Part shown: piece after piece, positions 34,861-46,250 of the stretch
Layout: each line of letters opens with the position of its first letter
Position numbering within the stretch: position 1 is the first letter of the stretch
Assembly (NCBI GenBank): GCA_947000775.1
Contig: CAMQGK010000341.1
Coordinates: forward strand, 5,569,501 to 5,633,500
Length of the DNA stretch: 64,000 bases
DNA from: Pterois miles
Lineage: Eukaryota > Chordata > Actinopteri > Perciformes > Scorpaenidae
Direction: 5' to 3'
Notes under the pieces: model-generated
Seen by the model: only the letters and a program-made list of their open reading frames with translations
Database searches by the model: none
What the model was told of the DNA's origin: nothing
Program-made: the position numbers and the translations under genes

Positions 34861-36657
34861 ATCATCTCCTTGACCTAAGGCCCTCTAAGGCCTTTGGACT
34901 GACGGAGGTAACAAATGCACTATTTACTCCTGTGTGAGTTATAGTTGTTAAAAATTACAGTGCCCAGATGATTCAGGAAATAAGTGAAATTTTAACTAAA
35001 ACAACTACATACTTGTGACTCATCTTTAAAGATTTATGTAGAGATCTCAATCTCCAACACCTCCACTACATCACTGGCACCCAGCTGCCTGTTCACCTGT
35101 GTGTCAGATGAATGTCAGAGCGGTGAGAGCGCCGAGCAGAGCTTGACCTCCGTCGTCCTGGCAGACACCGGACCTGCCTCACCCATCACCGGTCGGTCGG
35201 ACACTTATCTGTCTCCCCAAACGGAGGAAAAGGAGGATCCACGATTCCCAAGCAAGGTGCAGCAAACTGCCGTCACTGCCCACCTCTTCATTGCTTGCAC
35301 CTGCTAAAACATTTGAGGTATTTGAGCAGCAGGGCAACACATTTGCTTTTCATTTAACCTGCCTTTGGAGACCTTTGAAGTACATAACGGCGGAGCAGCA
35401 TAGGTCCCCCTCCCACCCCCCTTAATCATTTACCTAGTAAAGGCGCATTCTCTGCAGCTAACCCATCAAGCGGAAAACGAGTTTGGCCCGCTATTTCTCT
35501 CTCCCTCCCTTTTTTCCCTCCCACCTTCTCTCCCTCGCTCTCTCTTTCTGTCTCGGCCTGTTTTGCTCTGTGCGTCCCTCCCGCCCCTTCCCATTGTGAA
35601 AGCCAGTTGCTCACTGACTCCACCGTACGTGAATGAGGGAGGCAACAAGCCAATTGTTGGCCTCGTCTGGGCGAGAAAGGTTTCAAGAGATGGTGTGGCT
35701 GGCAGCCCATTGATACAACATGGCTAATTATCTTTTGCGTCCAATCAAGAAGACATGTATTGGCATAGGGAATATAGCCTTTGTATTCTGGGCAAGATAA
35801 TGAGACTTCTGTGCCTCTACCAGAAACAGGGAAAAGATCTGGTTATAAATTTGAGTTGGGATTGGAGCCAGATTTGGTCGAAATGTTTAATCATCTTCAG
35901 TGATAACAGCATATGCTTTAATTTTTGCTTTGCTTGAATGTCCTTATTAGACAGATGGGACTGTCTGAGTGTCAATGTGTGTGTGTTCAAGGGGAGTAAA
36001 GCGACGCAATTAGACTCATTTTCTCACAAATGTGATTTGATTATTATGTATAAGATAAATCCAATGGCTTTTTATTTCCTATCTGAGCTCTGTGGACTTT
36101 CTGAGGAAATATTTCCTACAAATGAAACATCTGTTTATGTTTTAGGCTACATTATCCTTTAATCAGAACCACTGAAGAGTGTCTGGTTCAGATTGTTCGG
36201 GCTATTCGCATGGCAGCTCCCAAGCAACAGCCAAAAATATACTGTGTATTGAATAAACACTGCGATGAAATGCTCCACAGTGGTTGACGGCTTTACTGGA
36301 TGAACCCCTGGCAGTCACACACTAACTACCCTCACCTGCGAATGCTCACCTGGACCTGGGAACTTTTAATAGACATTATTACACGCATTAAAGACACGGC
36401 CAAGAATTGGAGGATGCTTCGCTGGGAAATGTGCTTAGGAAATGCCACAGGGCAATTTGCCTCACCAGCTAAGGTTATTTGTACATTGCAATCCCTGTGA
36501 CTGTGTGCAATAACAACAGCAGACTGAGGATGTTCCTGTTACAGACAGCTGGGGTTTGCATCCTGCAGCAATACACTAAACTATTGCCCAGCTGTGGATT
36601 GCTCCTCATTTCTAGGAATATAGATCTACTTATTAGAGTTTATTCTCAGTACACTCT
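34471..36657. other. gene-free stretch with an A31 run and TC-rich DNA
   Basis: An uninterrupted A-run of 31 bases occupies 34829-34859. A pyrimidine-rich tract of ctctccctcc type lies at about 35493-35590. Open frames are short and without domains. Confidence 0.5.
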
Positions 36658-37614
36658 AGGGCTGGGAGGATACAAGTATTGTGATTTGATATTTTGATTT
36701 ATTGTATTTTTGTTAACTTTTTTTAACACTAGACCATGGAAAAAGGACATATACTTTGGAAAATATCTAAATCACTAAAGTAAAAATGATGATTTTCAGA
36801 ATGTACATGGAATCAAAGATGTCCTGAAGTTAAATATATCAGTCAATGTCAGGCATTATTTATATAATTTTTTTTCAAGCAACCCAAAAATCAAAGACTG
36901 AAGACATTCCCCTCACAAATTAGTGATACTTTCTTTTTAATTTATAAGGGACATGTGATGTTTTATACTTCTGGTGAATATAATCAATACAATCTATTTT
37001 CATATATGTATTTTGTATATAGTTCCCTTGGTTTACACCTTATTTTTAAAACTGGATGTAGTCACATGTGTATACTTCCGCTAACTTCGCTAAGTCCGTT
37101 GCTGGCTCTCCTGTCAGCTCCGTTCTCTTGACTGCATTAAACATTAATGTCAGTATACAGGTGCTCTACATTCGCAGCGTCGGCCGATTTGACCTCAGAG
37201 ATAAGAGCGACGGCCAGCTTGACCGTACATTACCTCGATATAATAACGTTTCCTGTCCATGACAGAGTTAGCGTGCAGCTTTAGCCATGATGTCTAGCTG
37301 TGCTCTTCCGACAATGTGTGAAACCCAAAGTGTTTCCATACTTGTATTTGTGGTGTTTACCACATTGGATTTAACATGTGAGGGTGCAGGTTGTATCCAC
37401 GCACACCCTCTGCCATTTTCTACTTTGTTGTTTCGGCTCACAGCGGCTCTGTTTTGGCATTTGACAGATACAGAATGGATTCGATGTCACATTACTCAGA
37501 CCACAACAATAAAAGCAAATAAAAAAAGCACATATGTTCTTGCATTAGAAAATTGATTTCAAAATTGTAAAAAATAAAAATAAAAATCGATACATATGTG
37601 AATTGTCCCCCACC
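36658..37614. mobile_element. probable DNA element with AGGGCTGGG / CCCCACCCC ends
   Basis: Left end tagggctgggaggatacaag followed by tattgtgatttgatatt. Right end aatcgatacatatgtgaatt followed by gtcccccacccca. The left and right terminal G-rich words are inverted repeats only over about 9 bases. The pattern is familiar from hAT-like teleost elements, but the target duplication is not convincing. Confidence 0.5.
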
Positions 37615-38004
37615 CCAAGTAAACAGTGATTCATTGATAGAGCTCAACAAAGTGATGAAATGAACAAGAACAAGCAGGGCGTGAAGTGCTGTCAAGTGCG
37701 TCGTGCACAGTGCTGTAAAGAGTGCGGTGCATCCAAAGTGCACATGGAAACAAGGTGGGATTAGGATGACTCTATTATCATACTTGGGTGGGTGTGTTAG
37801 GGTCTGAAACAATCTGGCCAATCAGCGCTCTCCCCACTACACTGGTGGAGTGAAGAGTTCAGCCGGTCACTCTGCTGCCGAGACTCTGATCCACGCTGTC
37901 ATCACATCTAGAAACGACTACTGCATCAGCAGTCTTTACGGCTCATCATTTAATCATCATCAATTAATGTTGTGGAGCCAGTTGAGGTTCGGGCATTTGG
38001 TTAG

Positions 38005-38222
38005 GATGCCTCTCTGGGCGCCTCCCTAGGGAGGTGTTCCAGGCACAACCAGCTGGGAGGAGGCCCCGGTGAAGACTCAGGACTAGGTGGAGAGATTAGA
38101 TCTCCACACTGGCCTGGGAACGCCTCAGGATCCCCCAGTCAGAGCTGGTTAATGTGGCCCAGGAAAGGGAAGTTTGGGGTCTCCTGCTGGAGCCGTTGCC
38201 CCCACGACCCGACCCCGGATAA
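38005..38222 (+). pseudogene. LINE polyprotein C-terminal relic
   Basis: In one frame from about 38005 the sequence reads GCLSGRLPREVFQAQPAGRR, PR, stop, RLRTRWRD, stop, ISTLAWERL, then VAQEREVWGLL and PPRPDPG before a final stop at about 38221. The order GRRPR..RTRWRD.IS.LAWERL...A.EREVW is the typical end of a widespread fish non-LTR element. Two internal stops show it is dead. A remnant atgagtaaaggaatgaatg follows where such elements carry a GATGGATGG tail. The clade is not assigned. Confidence 0.75.
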
Positions 38223-38524
38223 GAGGCTGGCGATGAGTAAAGGAATGAATGTTGTGTTTTATATATTATGATGTTCTTATTTATGATCATTTTAACTTTG
38301 TCAAAAAGTGTCAAGAAGTGTCTAAGAACTAGCTCAAAATAAAAGCAACCAAGAACTGCCTTCAAAATAAAACTTAACTCCTGGTGAATGATAGGCAATT
38401 TCATATAAATACTATAAATTGGGTAAGTTGGGTATATTTATAGTGTATTCCAATATACTTTTGAATTGTGTATTCCATGGATATATTTCTCTAGTGTTGA
38501 TATGCACATTTTATTTACTGTTCT

Positions 38525-38602
38525 GGTGCACTGCCTGGATAACCTGTTGCTATAACCCAATAATTTCACAATTTGGGATGAATAAAGTCCATCTGCTCAT
38601 AA
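38525..38602 (+). mobile_element. probable LINE 3' tail
   Basis: Has ataacctgttgctataaccc, then tttcacaatttgggatgaat and aaagtccatctgc. The inverted words around 'tttgggatgaataaagt' match the stem-loop-like 3' ends of fish non-LTR elements. Confidence 0.45.
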
Positions 38603-39947
38603 GTCAGCCAGTCTGTCAATAATAAATAAAGAAATAAAAATAATAAATATTTAATACTAAATAAAATGATTGATAGCAAAAAAATAATAAAAAATACTGC
38701 TCAGAGACTTAATGTAATGTCACAGTAAAAATATTCATTTAAATATTAATAAATATTAATATTAATTTCCAAAGACTGATCTGACGTCAGTCCGCTAGTT
38801 CACCACCTCAGAGTGTTCAGATCAGTTTGCTGCAGTGATCATGCTGGTATTTATCATACACATCAAAGGGTTAAATCAAACAATGTTATTTTTGATAAAT
38901 ATCTGAAAATATCGAGATACGTATCACACACCACAAAGTTCTTCCACAACTTAAAGAACAAGCTGTGTTGTGGTTTACAAATGATCACAGAAAACCGGAC
39001 AACATAAATACCTGAATTTTAGCCAAATATAAAATTCAGTGCTCATCAGTCTTTTCTCCACATTGAGTTACTGAGTTCTTCTTTGGTGGTTTCTGTGTTA
39101 AAGATGATGCCGGCTACACTGAAATCAGTAGCAGCTCTCTTTGTTACACGGGCTTTAGGCTTTCTGAGCCATCAAGGCATATTTGCTCCATCACTCCATT
39201 GTTCAAGACTCAAATCCACATTTAAATCCTCTCGCCTTTGTCTTCTCCCACGTCACATGGCCGCCTCCCACTCTGAAAACCCGACCGGGCTTTATTGCAT
39301 AGGCTACCAGCAACTACAATTATCTCTGGTGTAGGTTCAAAGCTAAATGTTAAATTATCCTCAAGTTAAACAGCTTTTCACTGTTACCATTTTAACAACC
39401 TTTCTGACCAATAAAGTCCTCTGGAAAAAGCTGAAAATAAAAGTAGTTCATTAAAACCCACACATCAATAAAAGCGTCTGAGGTAAAATAAACACCGAGG
39501 GGCAGCAGCAGGATGTCTGTACACATCACTGAATAGCAGCACACTCGCTCCTCATGGTGCTATCAGCGTCAGTCACATCTCCTCGCCAGCGTTTTACTAG
39601 GGCCCTTGAGTGGCTCCCTTTAATGCTCAATTTAACACAATCACCGTATGAAAGGACCACCTTCGCCACCTGGCTCTCTCCTTCGGGAGAAAACCGGGCT
39701 GAGGATCAAACTCTTGACCCTGCTAACTAAAATTGTTATGCCCCCTCACAAATGAATCTGATATGCGTACTTACCGAACATACCTCCTTTCCTCTCACCA
39801 CAGCTCCTGGTTCATTTGGCTGTTTTTGCAGGGTAGAGCTAACTTGCTAGCAATACTAGTGTCCCTTCTGTCCATTAGGTATGATGTTAAAAAGCATGAA
39901 TCTATATCTATATAGCTGTATGGCTATAAACATATTAGTATATTCAC
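38603..39947. other. gene-free, AT-rich stretch
   Basis: A run of aataaat-like words lies from 38610 to 38765. No exon recognised; open frames of up to 83 codons have no domain. Confidence 0.45.
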
Positions 39948-40770
39948 TCAAGTACTGTACCTAAATACAATTTTGAGGTACTTGCACTTTGAGTATTTCC
40001 AATTTATGCTACTTTCTACTTTTACTCCACTACATTTTAGAGGGAGATATTGTACTTTTTATTCCACTACATTCATTTTGAAATTTTAGTTACTTTGCAA
40101 ATTTTGATTATTGATAAAAAAAAATACACGTAAACTAATATATTATTGCAGGTTAAGTCACCCAGCAGCATAAAGTTTACAAAATTTATGAAAATAAAAT
40201 TAGCTCCGTCTTCCATCTACCAGCTGATTGACTGAACATTGATAATCATGATGCAATAATATACAGTATATAATTCTGAAATCAGTCTGCATGATGAGTA
40301 CTTTTACATTTGGTACATTAAGTATATTTTGATGACAATACTTTTGTATATTTTGAATGCAGGACTTTTACAGTACTTTACACAGTAGTATTACCGGCAG
40401 TAGCTCAGTCTGTAGGGAGTTGGCTTGGGAACCGGAGGGTCACCGGTTCAAGTCCCGACATGGACCAAAAACTGAGTGTGAACTGGTAGCTGGAGAGGTG
40501 CCAGTTTACCTCTTGGGCACTGCCGAGGTGCCCCTGAGCAAGGCACCAAACCCCCAACTGCTCGGGGCGCTTGTCTGGAGCAGCCCCCTCACTCTGACAC
40601 CTCTCCATTACTGCATGTGTGTTTGTGTGCATGTACCATGTATAAGTTAAACAGAGTGTAAATTGAATTTCCCCACTGTGGGACTAATAAAGGTTGATCT
40701 TCTTCTTCTTCTTCTTCTACTGCGTTTATTCAAGTGAAAGATCTGAATACTTCTCCACCTCTGGCAATAC
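39948..40770 (+). mobile_element. TACTTAAG-type element interrupted by a SINE
   Basis: Left portion 39948-40395 has agtactgtacctaaatacaa, tactttctacttttactcca, gtactttttattccactaca and aatgcaggacttttacagta. After the SINE it resumes at about 40719 with tttattcaagtgaaagatct and gaatacttctccacctctgg. It is the plus-orientation sister of 10574-11005. Confidence 0.8.
40396..40718 (+). mobile_element. tRNA-derived SINE with LINE-type tail
   Basis: The head reads ggcagtagctcagtctgtag. An A-box-like segment lies at about 40401-40412 and an exact B box, GGTTCAAGTCC, at 40445-40455, which are internal RNA polymerase III promoter parts. The body is gcactgccgaggtgcccctg and aaggcaccaaacccccaact. The tail tttccccactgtgggactaa plus taaagg is shared with 50261-50420 and 55283-55332, so the SINE probably borrows the 3' end of that LINE. 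It ends in (CTT)n. A target duplication could not be defined. Confidence 0.88.
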
Positions 40771-40788
40771 GAACGAAGCAGTTTGTTC

Positions 40789-41139
40789 TAGGACTGCAAC
40801 TAACGATTATTTTCATTGTCGATTAATCTGTTGATTATTTCTTGATTAATCAATTAGTTGTTTGGTCTGTAAAATCATCATCAGTGTTTCCCAAACCCCA
40901 AGACGACGTCCTCAAATGTCTTGATAAACTGAAGATATTCAGGTTACTGTATAGAGGAGTAAAAAAACAAAAAATATTCACATTTAAGAGGCTGAATCAG
41001 AGAATTTTTTACTCAAACCAATTAATTGATTATCAAAATATTAATTTAATAGTTGACAAGTCAAGTCAGTTTTATTTGTATAGCCCAATATCAAGGGGCT
41101 TTCTGTACAACAAATAAGCGATTAATCATTGCAGCTCTA
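40789..41139 (+). mobile_element. hAT-like MITE with TAGGACTGCAAC ends
   Basis: Starts taggactgcaactaacgatt and ends gattaatcattgcagctcta; the ends are inverted repeats. It contains cagtgtttcccaaaccccaa and gacgacgtcctcaaatgtct, which I recognise as a frequent teleost element. Flanks GTTTGTTC (40781-40788) and GCTTGTGC (41140-41147) agree at six of eight positions, in keeping with an aged 8-bp target duplication. Confidence 0.82.
41056..41113 (+). repeat. short foreign repeat fragment inside the hAT-like MITE
   Basis: gtcaagtcagttttatttgt followed by atagcccaatatcaaggggc is the start of a different dispersed fish repeat. The host MITE normally runs straight from 'atagttgacaa' into 'gcgattaatc'. 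Confidence 0.6.
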
Positions 41140-42409
41140 GCTTGTGCAACAATTAACTAAAAATGACTGGACACAACTATCAGTTTCAATCTGTTCATAG
41201 TCACTTCACGACCACTTCAATGAGGCCAAGCAGAGTAGTTATTTGTTTGTACTTCTTCTCTCTCAGTCATGTCAACCAAACTAAAGGGCTTGTTAAAAAG
41301 GGCCTATCTTCATGTTATATATAAACCCCAAATAATAGGGAAGGGCTAAAGATGAAAAAGGGACACAGGGCTTAAAGTCAAATAAATCACACCTGGATCT
41401 GGGTGAAACTGGCAGAGCGCTCCTTATATTGCACTCAAATTACTCCATTTGTTCCCTAAGATATTTTAATCCCGACTGACCTCAAACTTCCCATGAACCA
41501 GGGCCTGAACAAAAGGCCGCCCACTGTCCTTGCAGTAAATCTGTTGTCTCCCTTCTGGGCCCTCAACAGGGGATCATAGATCAGCACTGCTCTGCAGCTT
41601 GCTTCAATTTACTCAATTAACTCTGGTAAAGCACTTGTAAGTTCTGCAGATGTTGGTTTATTATCGAGGCCTAAAATGTACAAGTGGGTTCAGGAGCCCG
41701 GGGTTGTGGCAAGGTTCACAAACAGGGGGAAGGGCAAACTAATTACAACCTGTAGTTTTAGTGCAGAACATAGATTATGATAAGTAAAAGCCTTTGCACA
41801 CCAAGTTAGTATTTTTCGTCCAAAATTGTTTAAAAATAAACGCGTTTACACAGCGACTCTGAAACTTCCGTCTGTCATTAAAGTTTTCAGAACAGGGTCA
41901 ATTTTCTGTGTGTTTTTATTTTTGCATCTATCAAAAAACAAAAGGTTTGTTTGACAACTCAGAAACACTGTCTGTGCAAATATCATCATCTAAAATGGCG
42001 TCTGCTAAACACACTTCGTCTCCCAGCACAAAGCACTTCACGATGAACAAATACAAGACGACAGAGATGCAGAATTAAAAGATTTAAAGGTAGATTGTGG
42101 CAGGTGATTGCAGAACAGCTTGGAATAGGGGATGGCCGCAAAACAGTGGATGTAGGAAAGATTAGATGGCAGTGATTGTGCTCTAAGCAGCTAAACGATA
42201 GCTTCTTGCTAATAACATTCATTCGTTAGCCCAGGTTTGAAACAGCGCTATCCATTACACCCAAGTAATTAATTCAGTTTTGTCTTGTACTGAAAATTTT
42301 CATAACAAATAGAATAAAAAAATGCAATGGACTCAGTGTGCACGGTTTCTGTGAGCAACATTGATGACGGATAAAGAAACGCATTAAATACAGACTTGGT
42401 GAGCAAAGA
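41140..42409. other. gene-free stretch, partly candidate regulatory DNA
   Basis: The part 41370-41700 is non-repetitive, with actcaaattactccatttg and aatttactcaattaactctg words. The part 41770-42240 may be an old repeat (gcacaccaagttagt start) but no partner end was found. No exon recognised. Confidence 0.35.
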
Positions 42410-43040
42410 CCTTAAGGCTCTGACAGTCCAAGGCGACGGTCAACCGTCGGACATTTTGGAGCTGTCGGTGAGCGTCAGTCACACTAGTTTTTTGGTGTGT
42501 CCCACACCGTCGTCTCTAGTCGAACGATTCACCACGAATAAGGTGAGAAATCACTCTGATTGGTTGTTCAGCTGAAATAAATCACTGCACAAGAAGAGAA
42601 ACGGAGATGAGAAAAGCCAACAAGTAAGGTCAGGAGAACAAACACAGAAGGTTCTAGTCATTTTTCATCTTCACCTCATCTGTTTGCTCCAACACAGATA
42701 TTTTCACAGCGACGAACATCTGGAATGAAACTAAGTGGTGTGAAAATGGTCGACAAACGCTGCTTTGTTTCATGTACGTATTGTAACAACGGCTTGAATA
42801 TCCGCCGCCCTCGTCTGTCTGGTTTCCCTTTTTGAAAGGCAAATACAGACTACAGCCACCTCCTGGTGTGGAGAGTTATTTCATCTCAAACAGGCACAGA
42901 ACATATCGTTAGCCTCATAGCATAATTGCCTAAGTCATATACCTTAGAATATGACTTAGGCAATTATGCTATGAGGCTAACGATATGTGGCAGTTGGCTG
43001 TCGGCTGTAAATTTTTTTGTGACGTGAGGCGACGCAACAG
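42410..43040. mobile_element. probable decayed DNA element carrying a palindrome
   Basis: Begins aaggctctgacagtccaagg, then cgacggtcaaccgtcggaca, a pattern I associate with a dispersed fish element whose ends read as GACGGTCGGCCGTCGG. The right part gcagttggctgtcggctg resembles its other arm. Boundaries are approximate. It contains the perfect hairpin at 42901-42988. Confidence 0.45.
42901..42988. mobile_element. 88-bp perfect foldback MITE (40-bp arms, 8-nt loop)
   Basis: Arms 42901-42940 and 42949-42988 are exact reverse complements over 40 bases; the loop is accttaga. The arm starts acatatcgttagcctcatag, the same family as the longer 32276-32427 element, here without its interior. RNA from either strand would form a single long stem. 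Confidence 0.97.
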
Positions 43041-44499
43041 GCGGCCTTCATCACCGCTACCTCTTTCATGGGTGTATGTACACCTGCAAAGCTTGATATG
43101 GCTGTTACAACCTGCATAATAACTAAAGAGCTTTAAAGAGAAACTATTTCAATCTTTCCATTCAGATACTCAGAGGTGGAGATTAACAGGTTTAATCGAG
43201 CCAGTAGAATGACAGAGAAGTGGACTAAAGATGAGCACACACAGTGTAGATTATTTCCGCTGCTGCAGCTGTTAGACCTCCAGCCAGCCTCTCTGAACAA
43301 AGTTCTCTGAAGATATTTAGCCACATGAAATGGCTTAGTCCCTCAGCCCCAATCATTAGCAGATGACAAACCTCAAGTGGCAAGACGTAAATCACGGTCA
43401 CAATATTATTGCAATGCTCACCGTTATCTCAGAAATGACCTCGCACCGAAATAATTTGTAAAAAAATGTTTTACATATTTATCTTCTTCCAGTTATCAGG
43501 AAATCTCACTAAAACATAAAACTCTATTTTTTATCTGGTGCTATCCTCTCTCTGATAAATCACGCTAAAACTGACGGGAGGAATGTAAAGTATACAGTAA
43601 GGAGGATGCTAATATTAAACAGGTGTGGTTACCATCACCATAAAACATTCTGCCGACACCATCCATGTGTGCCCATATATTTCCTTGCTTGGCCAACTAC
43701 ATTTCAATTAAGAGCGGCAACACAGGATGACATTCATAGTGCTTTAAAATAAGGTTTTGACAAATTATTTTCCTCTGTCAAGCTAATATGCTAACTGCAG
43801 GCTCGGCTCTGTTGAGCGAGGGCTTATCTTGGTGCAGTCAGTGAGTCACAGGCCAAAGTCAAAGTTGGGAGGCTCTGCACCAGTTTAATGGCTTGCCGGG
43901 TGATTTTAATGTGAAAAGTATTGCTCATACACAGGCACAGCAGCTTAGCCACAGCACATATTTCTAATAGCTTCACTCCTCTTAAAACACATAACATCTA
44001 AACACTGGCAGCAACGTTGACCTTCCCTTTCAAGGTGAAGCATTTTATCAACTTGGCGGAGCTGATCTGAGCTCAACTCTGCACAGTTTTGACAGGAAGT
44101 GATCATTTTAACAGCCATGTCAACATATTTTTCATCCTGATTTTGAGCCTTATTGTACTCTGCGATTGAACATTTTTAACATTGTTCAGCATTTCTCAGA
44201 ATAAGTGGTGGAGTTTGATGTGGAGCAGACGCTGATACACTTCAGTAGCGCTACTCATTCATCCACAACTACTCTGACATCTTGATGTGTTGACTGTGTA
44301 TCACTGGTTCCTGTTACTGATCACATCGCTCAGACCTACATTACAATGCATTGATTTACACATATTTTCAGCCAGATTTTATGTCCCCCCCAACATATCC
44401 AAAATGTGTGTTTTCTGGTGTAAAAAAAAACACTAATCACTGCAGATTACAGTACTATTTACAGTATTATTATAATTTAAAAAGAAATCATCAGCAAGT
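43041..44499. other. gene-free, non-repetitive stretch
   Basis: No exon or repeat was recognised, and open frames are short and without domains. Confidence 0.45.
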
Positions 44500-45732
44500 G
44501 ATATCTATGATTGCCTATTTGAGCCATTGTAGATACAAAAATAATAATTACGGAGCCAGGGGGGTAATAGTCCAAGAAAAAACTCAGAATTTTTACGAGA
44601 TTAATGTCGTAAATTTACGAGATTAAAGATCAAATTTCCAAGAAACAAAATAACAAATTGGCAGGATTTTAAAGTCTTAAAAACAGTGGATTGCATGCGA
44701 GCTACTGCCTGAATTTCACTGCTCCTAAAGTAGAGTAATTATGGTAAGGATGGCCTCTAAGCAAGGCGAAGGTCCTGAAAGATACATACACATATTTTCT
44801 TTAATGTTCTTAATGTGTTCTTTTACAAACATACTGTAAGTAAATACTGATATTTACAGGAAAGTAGAGACAAACAATTTTTATTGACGGCGACACGAAG
44901 GCGTGTCAACGTTAACACCCAACTGTTGAGAAGGCGCTACCCCGAACACACTGCGTTACCATAGTTACACACTGACGCTGTCACTGCGCACATAACATAA
45001 CTGTGTTGAACCACCAGATTACAGTGAAATATGTTCGTAGAGTTTGCTGGGAAGAGGGACGTCTGGATTATCCTGCTTATCCTGCTGCCCCCAGGATCCG
45101 ACCCGGGATGGAGAACGGATGCAGGGATCCAGAGTCCCTTACGATACTGTATGTTTTACACTCGACGGCTCACAGTACAGCAGTGTTTAACGTTTTAACG
45201 GCACATGTGGAATGATGAGGTTATTTCAACCTTGCAATGAGGTTCCCTAACTCCACTTGCACGCCACTACTTTTCTGAGTTTTTTTCTTGTAAGTTTCCG
45301 ACTTTATAATCTCCCAAATTTGGGAGTTTTTCAAAATTAAAATTAAATTAATTTGCCACATTAATCTCGGAGAAGATACAAGTGTTTTTTCTTCTTCTCA
45401 TGAATGTATAACTTTACAATTGTACAAATTTGTGAGTTTTTTTTTCTTTTCCACTTCAATCTCAGAGAATATCCAAGTTTTTTCTCGTGAATTTCCGACT
45501 TTATAATCTCCCAAAATTGTGATATTTTTCTTGTAAATTTGCCATCTCAGAGGATACACAAGTTTTTTTCCATAAATGTATGACTTTATAATCTCTCTTG
45601 TAAATTCTCCACTTTAATCTCTTTAAGATTGTATATTTTCAACTTACATCTCAGAAAGTCTGAGTTTTTTTTACCCCCCACGTAATTATTTTTATTTCAC
45701 CTACAATGGCCCCAGTATGCTGCCATAGATAT
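44500..45732. mobile_element. 1.23-kb element with long imperfect TIRs
   Basis: The left end (gatatctatgattgcctatt, tgagccattgtaga, ataattacgg, ggggggtaa, aaaaactcaga) matches the reverse complement of the right end (gatatctatggcagcatact, ggggccattgtagg, ataattacg, ggggggtaa, aaaaactcaga) over about 85-90 bases. The right interior (45270-45680) is a degenerate array of tttcttgtaaatttccgact-type units. The left interior has matching tttacgagattaa words. No transposase is encoded. Confidence 0.78.
45050..45125 (+). pseudogene. possible LINE C-terminal scrap
   Basis: ctgcttatcctgctgccccc followed by aggatccgacccgggatgg resembles the same C-terminal end as 38005-38222 (PPRPDPG, then stop). It lies inside the 1.23-kb TIR element and is very short. 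Confidence 0.35.
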
Positions 45733-45879
45733 CTAACAAGCCTTTAAATTCATAATAAAATACTGACATAAAAAATTATAGATTTAATTAAGCTGTGAAA
45801 GCTATTTGAGTGACCTTTGTGATATTTTATTAGGATGTAGCTCCCGCAAAAACAAGATGTTATGGCTCCAGAGCGTTTA

Positions 45880-46250
45880 CTGTAAAACAGATTAGCGCTA
45901 TGCAAATACTAACTATGGCATGCGAGGCACCATGAAAGAGATGAGCCTCACTGTCGACATTTTCCCCCATTTAAAAGATGAAAAGTAAGACAAAGTCTTT
46001 TGGGAGGTTATAAGAAGGAATTCCCTGCTAATGATATTCCCTGTGGGAAGAATGTAATTTATTCAAGTTAATGCGTCTTATTTTCTGTTCAAGGTGTATT
46101 CCACGGAATTACCAAACAAATTTAATTGTTAATCCATCTGCTTTGAAACAACCAAGATCTTGTTCAATAAGCTCTGAGTCAGCTTGATCCAATTATGGTA
46201 CAACGGAGACATTTGTAATCATTTGCCATCACACCACCCCTGCAACCTAC
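45880..46250. other. candidate conserved non-coding element
   Basis: Contains gctaatgatattccctgtgg, atgtaatttattcaagttaa, gaattaccaaacaaatttaa and ttgttaatccatctgc within about 150 bases, followed by ccaattatgg. No repeat similarity. Conservation is inferred from composition only. Confidence 0.3.

Noticed and set aside
40396..40470. A tRNA gene, because of A-box-like and exact B-box sequences
   Set aside because: The tRNA-like head continues into a SINE body and a LINE-type tail, and no good acceptor stem closes around position 40470.
42901..42988. A known conserved microRNA gene
   Set aside because: The arms do not contain a mature microRNA that I recognise, and the arm sequence is that of a repeated foldback element.
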